A program made the translations under genes and the position numbers. From CBDVAK01 sp965371945 (lineage in GTDB: Bacteria; Pseudomonadota; Gammaproteobacteria; Competibacterales; JAHEDQ01): a stretch of DNA of 7,985 nt. The notes under the pieces were generated by a model. It made no database searches. It had not been told where the DNA came from and worked only from the letters and a program-made list of their open reading frames with translations. Each line of letters opens with the position of its first letter. The stretch's first letter is position 1. The stretch covers positions 1-7,985 of the forward strand of contig CBDVAK010000152.1 in the NCBI GenBank assembly GCA_965371945.1, read 5' to 3'. Below are positions 1 through 5,789 of this stretch, in pieces.

Positions 1-95
1 ACCGGCGCCGGACCGTCCTGGCGGGCGACGCCCCCTGCACAACCGGCAAGTACCACCACCACAACGGTCATGGTCACAGCAAGGCGTTTGTTCAT
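1..95 (-). CDS. Lipoprotein, N-terminal fragment (gene runs off the left edge)
   Basis: Only the first 31 codons are present. The start ATG (95-93) overlaps the TGA stop of the PBP1b gene in an ATGA junction, and a GGGAG Shine-Dalgarno-like sequence lies about nine bases upstream inside the end of that gene. The peptide begins MNKRLAVTMTVVVVVLAGC: a short basic n-region, a hydrophobic core rich in Val, and a textbook LAGC lipobox with Cys19 as the lipidated residue. The residues after Cys (Ala, Gly) lack the +2 Asp inner-membrane retention signal, so outer-membrane sorting is expected. The downstream Ala/Pro/Gly-rich stretch is a typical linker. In several gammaproteobacteria the gene after PBP1b encodes a TPR-type lipoprotein, so this could be one, but no TPR is visible in this fragment. 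The ATGA overlap implies translational coupling to mrcB. Confidence is high for a lipoprotein, low for its family. Confidence 0.8.
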   Translation of the reverse strand, partial: MNKRLAVTMTVVVVVLAGCAGGVARQDGPAP

Positions 96-2443
96 CTGAA
101 CCATCTCCCGAACCAACTGTCATTTTCCTTGTCGTTACCCGAATCACCGGGTACCGAATCCCGGCCACCGCAATCACCGGGGGCCAGTGGTGGAGAGCCC
201 GCCAGAAACGGCAGCCTTTCCGCCCCGGTGCAACCTTGCGCGGACGCTTTGCCGGTGTCGTTGTTTACCCAACGCCAATCGATGCCGGCAGGAACGGGTG
301 GCTCCAGTGATGCCAGCGACAACCCGGCAATCGCATCCCCGAACACCCTCAGCGCACCCGTCGCACCACTCAGTCTGGTGGGCTTGTTGTCATCGCGCCC
401 CAGCCAGACTACACCCAGGACATCCGCGGAAAATGCCGCAAACCAGGAATCCCTCAGCCCTCCCGAGGTCCCGGTCTTGCCGGCCAGTTGCCAGCTGCGC
501 GGCACCTTCTCCAGCAGGCTGCGACCTGTCCCCCATTTCACCACATCCTGCATCGCCCGGGTGGTCAGATACACGGGACCGGGTTCCGCCACCGGCTCGA
601 CCTCCAGTGGATAGCGCTGCAATGGTTCGCCATCGCCTGTGGTGACCGCCCTGATCGCCCGTAGCGGCGTTCGGAAGCCCCCGCTGGAAAGCACCTGGTA
701 GAGTTCAGCCATTTCGAAAGGCGACAGTTCCAGGGTGCCCAGCAGCAGTGACGGGTAGGCCTGCAACTTTTGGCGGATTCCGTAGCGCTGCAGCGCGGTC
801 ACCACCCGATCAACGCCAAGCTCGAGTCCCAGCGCCACGGTCGCAACATTGTACGAGTACGCCAGCGCATTGCGCAGTGGCACCATGCCATGATATTTGC
901 GATCGTAGTTCTGGGGGGTCCAGTCGCTATTGCCAGGGCGAGGAACCGTGAGGGGTTCATCAGCCAGCAGGGTAACCAGATCGTAGCGCGCGGGCTCCGA
1001 CAACGCTTGCAGATAGATGAAAGGCTTGATCAATGAACCGATCGGCCGGCGCGCATCGAGGGCGCGATTGAACCCCACCCCGCGGGGATCCCGGTCTCCA
1101 ACCAACGCCAGTACCTCGCCGGTCTGCGCATCGCTGAACACGGCGGCACCTTGCAGGGTGCCGGCAACCAGACCGTGACGGCGCTCGAGGATAGGAATAC
1201 CGCCACCCAGCGCCTGCTCGACCGACCGCTGCAGAGCCACGTTCAGGGTCGTGAATATCCTCAGCCCCTCGCTGGTAAGGTCTTCGTCGCGGTAGTCCCT
1301 GGCCAGCTGGCGCCGAACCAGATCGAGGAAGGCGGGATAGGGCGTCACTCCCCGGGTACGCCGAGAGACCCCCAGCGGTCGCTGCATGAGCTGATCGACC
1401 TGTGTGGCATTCAGAAAGCCCTGCTCCGCCATCACCGTCAGGACCAGATTACGCCGCGCCTTGGCGCGCTCGGGGTTGCGTCTCGGATCATAGTACGAAG
1501 GCCCCTTGAGCAGCCCGACCAGGGTGGCAATCTGCTCCGCGCTCAGCTCCGCCAGCGGCCTGCCAAAATAGAACTGGCTGGCCAGACCAAACCCGTGAAT
1601 GGCCCGATCCCCATCCTGACCGGCATAGACTTCGTTGGCATAAGCCTCGAGGATCTCGTCCTTGCCGTAGTGCCATTCGACCAGCAATGCCATCAACACT
1701 TCGTTGATCTTACGTTTCAGGGTTCGTTCGCTGCTCAGGAAAAAGTTCTTGACCAACTGCTGGGTCAGGGTACTGCCTCCCTGTACGGTTCTTCCGGCCC
1801 GCAAGTTGGCAAACAAGGCGCGCGCGATCCCCTCGGGGTCCACGCCATGGTGCTGAAAGAATTTTCGGTCCTCGACTGCCAGCAACGCCTGCACCAGCAG
1901 GTCCGGCAGTTGATCCCGCCTTACCAGCACACGGTCCTCCCGTTGTGCGGGATAGATCCCGGCGATCTCCTGCGGGTCCAGCCGAACCAGCCCGGGGCGC
2001 CCCCCCTGCGGATCCCGCAGCCCGACCAGCCGGGTATCTGAAAACTCGAGGCGTACCCGGCGCGAAACCTCCACGCTGTCCCAGAACTCGAAGGGCCGTG
2101 TTGCCAGCTCGACCACATCACCGCTCAGCCGGTAGCTGCCCGGCCGCTCGACCCGGCTGGTCTTGCGGTAGCCCAGTCGATTCAGATGATCGGCCAGTTG
2201 TGTCGGGCGCAGCGACAATCCAGCATAGAGTTCCAGCGGCTGAGCGTAAACGCGGGCCGGCAGGGACCAGCGCTTGCCCTCGAACTGACGCCGCACCAGC
2301 AGATCAAGATAGGCGATATACAAAAAACCCAGCAGCCCAAACAGCACCACCGCTCCCGCCAGCAACCTGCGCCATGGCCTGGTCCTGACCCGGCGTTTTC
2401 GGCCACGCCGTTGGTGGCGCGATTTTTTCCTGCTGCTGGCCAA
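92..2443 (-). CDS. mrcB: Penicillin-binding protein 1b, bifunctional peptidoglycan synthase
   Basis: This class A PBP polymerises lipid II (GT51 glycosyltransferase) and cross-links stem peptides (DD-transpeptidase) in the periplasm, anchored in the inner membrane. The 783-residue protein has a very basic cytoplasmic N-terminus (about 1-26), one membrane helix (about 27-47), a UB2H-like region (about 60-150) of the kind that binds activator lipoproteins, and a GT51 domain with catalytic Glu191 in EDRKFF and the QGGSTLTQQ motif (221-229). The transpeptidase domain has Ser470 in SLIK, SYN (530-532) and KTGT (656-659). The tail carries two Cys (738, 758) and ends in an aromatic/basic segment. 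All catalytic motifs are intact, and length is close to known PBP1b proteins. The start is TTG: no in-frame ATG occurs before residue 251, and AGGGAG sits about eight bases upstream. The UB2H region and tail favour PBP1b over PBP1a. The gene is divergent from the kinase gene and coupled to the next lipoprotein gene. Confidence 0.96.
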   Translation of the reverse strand: MASSRKKSRHQRRGRKRRVRTRPWRRLLAGAVVLFGLLGFLYIAYLDLLVRRQFEGKRWSLPARVYAQPLELYAGLSLRPTQLADHLNRLGYRKTSRVERPGSYRLSGDVVELATRPFEFWDSVEVSRRVRLEFSDTRLVGLRDPQGGRPGLVRLDPQEIAGIYPAQREDRVLVRRDQLPDLLVQALLAVEDRKFFQHHGVDPEGIARALFANLRAGRTVQGGSTLTQQLVKNFFLSSERTLKRKINEVLMALLVEWHYGKDEILEAYANEVYAGQDGDRAIHGFGLASQFYFGRPLAELSAEQIATLVGLLKGPSYYDPRRNPERAKARRNLVLTVMAEQGFLNATQVDQLMQRPLGVSRRTRGVTPYPAFLDLVRRQLARDYRDEDLTSEGLRIFTTLNVALQRSVEQALGGGIPILERRHGLVAGTLQGAAVFSDAQTGEVLALVGDRDPRGVGFNRALDARRPIGSLIKPFIYLQALSEPARYDLVTLLADEPLTVPRPGNSDWTPQNYDRKYHGMVPLRNALAYSYNVATVALGLELGVDRVVTALQRYGIRQKLQAYPSLLLGTLELSPFEMAELYQVLSSGGFRTPLRAIRAVTTGDGEPLQRYPLEVEPVAEPGPVYLTTRAMQDVVKWGTGRSLLEKVPRSWQLAGKTGTSGGLRDSWFAAFSADVLGVVWLGRDDNKPTRLSGATGALRVFGDAIAGLSLASLEPPVPAGIDWRWVNNDTGKASAQGCTGAERLPFLAGSPPLAPGDCGGRDSVPGDSGNDKENDSWFGRWFR

Positions 2444-2500
2444 CTTGTCACTCCCTGCGGTGCCAGCCGGTGACCATGGTCCCGGAGACTCGCTTGCCCT
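2444..2500. promoter_or_regulatory. Divergent intergenic region between mrcB and the kinase-rmuC pair
   Basis: This short spacer must carry or adjoin promoters for both directions. It contains the mrcB Shine-Dalgarno (AGGGAG on the minus strand, around 2449-2456) and a perfect 10-base palindrome, GACCATGGTC (2472-2481), which could bind a dimeric regulator or be chance. A TATGAT hexamer at 2500-2505 resembles a plus-strand -10 box but has no convincing -35 at 16-18 bases. If it is used, translation of the kinase would start at 2543 rather than 2501. No convincing minus-strand promoter was found, so the mrcB promoter may lie within the kinase 5' end. Confidence 0.3.
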
Positions 2501-4135
2501 ATGATCGGTGTGCGCCCGAACGACTGGTTAACAAAGTCACCGATGCCGACCCCTTCCCGCAACCAGCAACAACAGCAACGACTCATTCGACGCCTGGCCG
2601 CCGGTGACTGCCAGGGTCTGCCCGACGGGCCGATCGAACACATCGAGACTCACATCTCGCATATTCTGCTGGCCGGGAATTATGCTTACAAGATAAAGAA
2701 ACCGCTGAATCTCGGCTTCCTCGACTACACCCGCCTGGCGCTGCGCAGACACTATTGCGAAGAAGAGATACGTCTGAACCAACGGCTGGCACCCGAGCTG
2801 TACCTGGATTGTATCCCCATCACCGGCAGCCCGGACAACCCCACGCTCGGGGGCCCCACGGCCGAGGCAATCGAGTTTGCGGTACGGATGAGACGATTCG
2901 ACCAGCAGCAGCAGTTCGACTTGCTGGTCGCGCACGGTGCGCTGAAGTGCGACGTGGTCAGACACCTGTCCGAAATCCTGGCCCGCTTTCACCGCACTGC
3001 GGAGCAGGCACCCGGCGGACCCTGGGGTCAACCGGACGCCATCCAGGCACCGGTGGAGGACAATTTTTCCGAGCTGTTTGCGGTACTCAAAGACAGCGCA
3101 CAACGTCAGATCCTGTCTCGTTTGCAGCGCTGGACCCGGCAACGCTCGGATGAACTGCGTGCAGTGTTCGAGACCCGCAACCGCGATGGGTGGGTGCGTG
3201 AATGTCACGGCGATCTACATCTGGGAAATATCGCCTTGATCGATCAGCAACCGGTGATCTTCGATTGCATCGAATTCAGTCCGGCACTGCGTTGGATCGA
3301 CACCATGAGCGAGGTGGCCTTTCTGTGGATGGATCTGCAGGTTCAGGGTCACGCGGCCCTGGCAAGGGTGTTTCTCGATCGCTATCTGCAATTTGCCGGT
3401 GACTATGACGGTCTGCGGGTACTGTCATTCTATGCCGTCTACCGTGCCCTGGTACGGACCAAGATCGCCGCGATCCGCGAGGATCAGACCCATGCGAGCG
3501 CCGCCGCGGGCGACGAGGTGGAACATCATCTGCAGTTGGCTCTGCGGCTGATCGAACCGTCACGCCCGTTGCTGGTGATCACTCACGGTGTTTCGGGATC
3601 GGGAAAATCAACACTCAGTGAAGTGTTGGTGGAATCGATGGACATTGTCTGGCTGCGCGCGGATGTGGTACGCAAGCAGCTTCATGGCCTCGATGCGGGC
3701 GATGCCTCGGGCAGTGCCATGGATGCAGGCATTTACTCGCCAGGGGCCAGCCGTGAAACCTACCGGACCCTGGCGGCAACTGCGACCCGTATCCTCGATA
3801 GCGGCTGGTCTGCTGTCATCGATGCCACCAACCTGATGAGCTGGCAGCGCCAGTTGTTCCGTGATTGCGCAACAGCGGGCAACGCTGAGTTTCTGATAAT
3901 CGACTGCCGTGCGCCGCAGACCGTACTGCGCCGCTGGATTCAAGCCAGAATGGCACGCGCCGATGATCCCTCGGAAGCCGACGTCTCGGTCATGGAACAA
4001 CAACTGAACAAACAGCAGGAGTTGACCGCCGCGGAAATCGCACAAAGCCTGCGCGTTCGTACTGACTCGCAAACAGAAACCATGCAACTGCCACAACGGA
4101 TCAAAGACTGGTTGAGCGAGCGGACTCGGGCGTGA
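2501..4135 (+). CDS. APH-like kinase fused to P-loop ATPase/kinase (COG2187-COG0645 type)
   Basis: This 544-residue cytoplasmic protein fuses two phosphotransfer-type domains. The N-terminal half (about 45-330) resembles aminoglycoside-phosphotransferase/protein-kinase-fold enzymes: a lysine-rich YAYKIKKP segment (61-68) in the ATP-lysine region, the Brenner motif CHGDLHLGN (235-243; catalytic Asp238, Asn243) and a metal-binding Asp255 in IFDCIEF. The C-terminal half (about 355-520) is a small P-loop kinase related to zeta-toxin or gluconate-kinase folds: Walker A GVSGSGKST (363-371), then WLRADVVRKQL (384-394), VIDATN (439-444) and an Arg-rich lid with DDPSEAD (488-494). This arrangement is recurrent in proteobacteria as a 'bifunctional aminoglycoside phosphotransferase/ATPase', but the substrate is not established and antibiotic resistance should not be assumed. 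The start is uncertain: ATG 2501 has GGAG 13 bases upstream, while ATG 2543 lies nearer the conserved region. It is followed ten bases on by rmuC, so probably an operon. Confidence 0.9.
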   Translation: MIGVRPNDWLTKSPMPTPSRNQQQQQRLIRRLAAGDCQGLPDGPIEHIETHISHILLAGNYAYKIKKPLNLGFLDYTRLALRRHYCEEEIRLNQRLAPELYLDCIPITGSPDNPTLGGPTAEAIEFAVRMRRFDQQQQFDLLVAHGALKCDVVRHLSEILARFHRTAEQAPGGPWGQPDAIQAPVEDNFSELFAVLKDSAQRQILSRLQRWTRQRSDELRAVFETRNRDGWVRECHGDLHLGNIALIDQQPVIFDCIEFSPALRWIDTMSEVAFLWMDLQVQGHAALARVFLDRYLQFAGDYDGLRVLSFYAVYRALVRTKIAAIREDQTHASAAAGDEVEHHLQLALRLIEPSRPLLVITHGVSGSGKSTLSEVLVESMDIVWLRADVVRKQLHGLDAGDASGSAMDAGIYSPGASRETYRTLAATATRILDSGWSAVIDATNLMSWQRQLFRDCATAGNAEFLIIDCRAPQTVLRRWIQARMARADDPSEADVSVMEQQLNKQQELTAAEIAQSLRVRTDSQTETMQLPQRIKDWLSERTRA

Positions 4136-4145
4136 GCCGAATCTG

Positions 4146-5489
4146 ATGCAGCAACTCGCCTCCTGGGTCGACACGGAAGTCCTGCTGCTGGTTGCGGTAC
4201 TGGGTTCAGCGATCACCGTGCTGCTGCTGATACTGTTGCTGATGGGCCAGTTCCGGCTGCGTGAACGCGGCGTGCGTCTCGATACCCGGGTGCAGGACCA
4301 GTCGGTGCGGGTCGAGGCCGCGCTGCTCGGCATGGCGGAAACCCGCGAGATGCTGGAACGGCGCCTCGGCGAGGACCGGGAGCGAATCGAGGCGGCCCTC
4401 AACCGTCAGCGCGAAACGTTGGACAAGCGCCAGCTGCAGGCGCTGAGAACCATGCACCGGACCTTACAGGCCGGCATGGCGGAAGTTCGCAGACAGGTCA
4501 ATGAGGCGCTGGTGCACAGTGCCGATCTGGTAGGCAAGCGGGTCGATGGCCTCACCGAGGTCGTCGATCGGCGCCTGCTCGAAATCGGCGGACAGGTGGC
4601 GCAGAAGCTTGCCGAAGGCTTTGAGAAAACCAACGCCACTTTCTCGGACATCATCCGCAGACTGGCCATGATCGACCAGGCTCAGCAAAAGATCACCGAA
4701 CTATCGGCCAATGTCGTCAGTCTGCAGGAAATACTCGCCGACAAACGTTCCCGCGGCGCCTTCGGCGAAATCCAGCTGGAGGCGCTGGTCAGGAACGTGC
4801 TGCCGGAACAGGCGTTCCGGTTTCAGCATACCCTCAGCAACGGCAACCGTGCCGATTGCGTGTTGTTGCTGCCACCACCCACCGGCGCGCTGGTGATCGA
4901 TGCCAAGTTTCCGCTGGAGGGCTACCAGCGCATGACCGACCGTGAGGCGGCACCCACGGAACGCAAGGCTGCCAAGCGGGCTTTTCGCCAGCATATCCGC
5001 AAGCACATACAGGATATCTCCGGCAAATATCTGCTACCAGGCGAAACCTCTGACGGTGCCATCATGTTCATCCCGGCCGAAGCGGTATTCGCGGAGATCC
5101 ATGCGCACTATCCGGAACTGGTGGAGCATGCCCACCGGTCCAGAGTCTGGTTAGCCTCCCCGTCCACCCTGATGGCCATACTCACCACAGCCAGGGCGGC
5201 CCTGCGTGACGAGGCGACGCAACGCCAGGCTCACGTCATCCGCGAACACCTGGATCGTCTCGGCGACGACTTCACCAGATTCCAACAGCGGATGGACAAT
5301 CTGGCCCGGCACATCGGTCAGGCACATCGTGACGTCGAGTCGGTGAATGCCTCGGCACGCAGTATCAGCAGGCACTTCACCCGCATCGAGCAGGTTGACC
5401 TGGACAGCCGGGAAACGGAACAGGGGCGCAATGGCGGGGATCCCGCGGCCAACCAGACCGGGACTGGTGGTTCCAGCCCGAAGAACTAG
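4146..5489 (+). CDS. rmuC: RmuC family DNA recombination/maintenance protein
   Basis: RmuC proteins have a predicted restriction-nuclease-like fold and in E. coli limit recombination at inverted repeats; their biochemical activity is poorly defined. This 447-residue copy has an N-terminal membrane helix (about 11-33), a long Arg/Glu/Gln-rich coiled-coil region (about 38-200), then the conserved RmuC domain (about 200-415). Visible landmarks are RGAFGE (203-208), Asp237 in the RADCVLLLP strand, and IDAKFPLEGY (251-260), whose Asp252 and Lys254 match the nuclease-fold D-x-K pattern, followed by GAIMFIPAEAVFAE and VWLASPSTLMAIL. The last 27 residues are a polar Gly/Ser/Asn-rich tail. Length is usual for the family and no key residue appears lost. 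ATG 4146 is ten bases after the stop of the kinase gene. The Shine-Dalgarno is weak (only GAG in the spacer), which suggests coupling to the upstream gene. Confidence 0.96.
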   Translation: MQQLASWVDTEVLLLVAVLGSAITVLLLILLLMGQFRLRERGVRLDTRVQDQSVRVEAALLGMAETREMLERRLGEDRERIEAALNRQRETLDKRQLQALRTMHRTLQAGMAEVRRQVNEALVHSADLVGKRVDGLTEVVDRRLLEIGGQVAQKLAEGFEKTNATFSDIIRRLAMIDQAQQKITELSANVVSLQEILADKRSRGAFGEIQLEALVRNVLPEQAFRFQHTLSNGNRADCVLLLPPPTGALVIDAKFPLEGYQRMTDREAAPTERKAAKRAFRQHIRKHIQDISGKYLLPGETSDGAIMFIPAEAVFAEIHAHYPELVEHAHRSRVWLASPSTLMAILTTARAALRDEATQRQAHVIREHLDRLGDDFTRFQQRMDNLARHIGQAHRDVESVNASARSISRHFTRIEQVDLDSRETEQGRNGGDPAANQTGTGGSSPKN

Positions 5490-5495
5490 ATTTTG

Positions 5496-5517
5496 TACCC
5501 GCGGCATGCCGCGGGTA
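5496..5517. terminator. Perfect palindrome between convergent genes, likely bidirectional terminator
   Basis: A 22-base perfect inverted repeat with arms TACCCGCGG and CCGCGGGTA (9 bp, seven of them G-C) and loop CATG. It starts seven bases after the rmuC stop and ends five bases before the stop of the minus-strand small ORF. Position and symmetry fit a shared transcript end. Neither side carries a proper U-tract (the four T's at 5491-5494 precede the hairpin on the plus strand), so it may act with Rho or as an RNA 3'-end stabiliser rather than as a canonical intrinsic terminator. Confidence 0.6.
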
Positions 5518-5521
5518 TACA

Positions 5522-5722
5522 TCAGGAAGGAGACCGCGTCTTTTCGGCATCCGAGCGTAGATAACGCATGATCTCGGCGAGTTCATGCTCGGGCAATGCA
5601 ACACGCTCACTGCCGTACAACAGCCTTTGCACCTGCAATACGAAACGCCCCCGGCAAATTCCGTGGCTGTCCTTGCCGGCTATCTGATGGGTTATGTTCT
5701 GCAACCGCTCCCGACCAATCAC
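5522..5722 (-). CDS. Small basic protein, unrecognised (66 aa), downstream of thiolase
   Basis: I do not recognise this ORF. Read from GTG 5722 it encodes 66 residues, starting MIGRERLQNITHQ, with a central RGRFVLQVQRLLYG segment (24-37), a helix-like PEHELAEIMRYLRSD stretch (44-58) and a polar KTRSPS end. It has no membrane segment and no signal peptide. GTG is preferred because GGAGG (5735-5731) lies eight bases upstream, an ideal Shine-Dalgarno; in-frame ATGs at 5737 and 5743 would put that sequence at or inside the start and have poor ribosome-binding sites. It begins 67 bases after the thiolase stop on the same strand and ends five bases before the shared palindrome, so it would be the last gene of the thiolase transcript. 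Codon use looks coding-like. The Shine-Dalgarno lies within a hairpin arm. It could be a chance ORF; a homology search would settle this. Confidence 0.55.
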   Translation of the reverse strand: MIGRERLQNITHQIAGKDSHGICRGRFVLQVQRLLYGSERVALPEHELAEIMRYLRSDAEKTRSPS

Positions 5723-5728
5723 GCCAGA

Positions 5729-5756
5729 TCCCTCCATGCGCATGTGCCTGGAGGGA
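5729..5756 (-). promoter_or_regulatory. Hairpin covering the Shine-Dalgarno of the small ORF
   Basis: On the minus-strand transcript, TCCCTCCA (5756-5749) pairs perfectly with TGGAGGGA (5736-5729), leaving a 12-base loop. The 3' arm contains the GGAGG that precedes GTG 5722, so folding would hide the ribosome-binding site. The hairpin begins 33 bases past the thiolase stop. There is no U-tract after it, so it does not look like an intrinsic terminator. It may control translation of the small ORF, or protect the 3' end of the thiolase message. Confidence 0.45.
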
Positions 5757-5789
5757 ATGAAAGCGATTACCGTGCCATCGGCCTGCGCT

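Noticed and set aside
1151..2041. Long plus-strand ORF (296 codons) antisense to mrcB
   Set aside because: It lies wholly within mrcB, whose product has intact catalytic motifs throughout. The antisense translation is rich in Gln/Pro/Arg/Gly with no recognisable domain, as expected for an open shadow frame in GC-rich DNA.
2558..2580. CAA/CAG run encoding five Gln at the kinase N-terminus as a microsatellite
   Set aside because: It is short and mixed-codon, so a simple-sequence repeat or phase-variation role is not supported.
2501..4135. Annotation of the APH-like protein as an aminoglycoside resistance gene
   Set aside because: The fused P-loop domain, the housekeeping neighbourhood and the wide occurrence of this architecture point to a core cellular role; APH-type motifs alone do not show antibiotic phosphorylation.
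3608..4402. Minus-strand ORF of 264 codons across the kinase/rmuC junction
   Set aside because: It overlaps two clearly coding plus-strand genes, and its Ser/Arg-rich translation is typical of a reverse-complement shadow.
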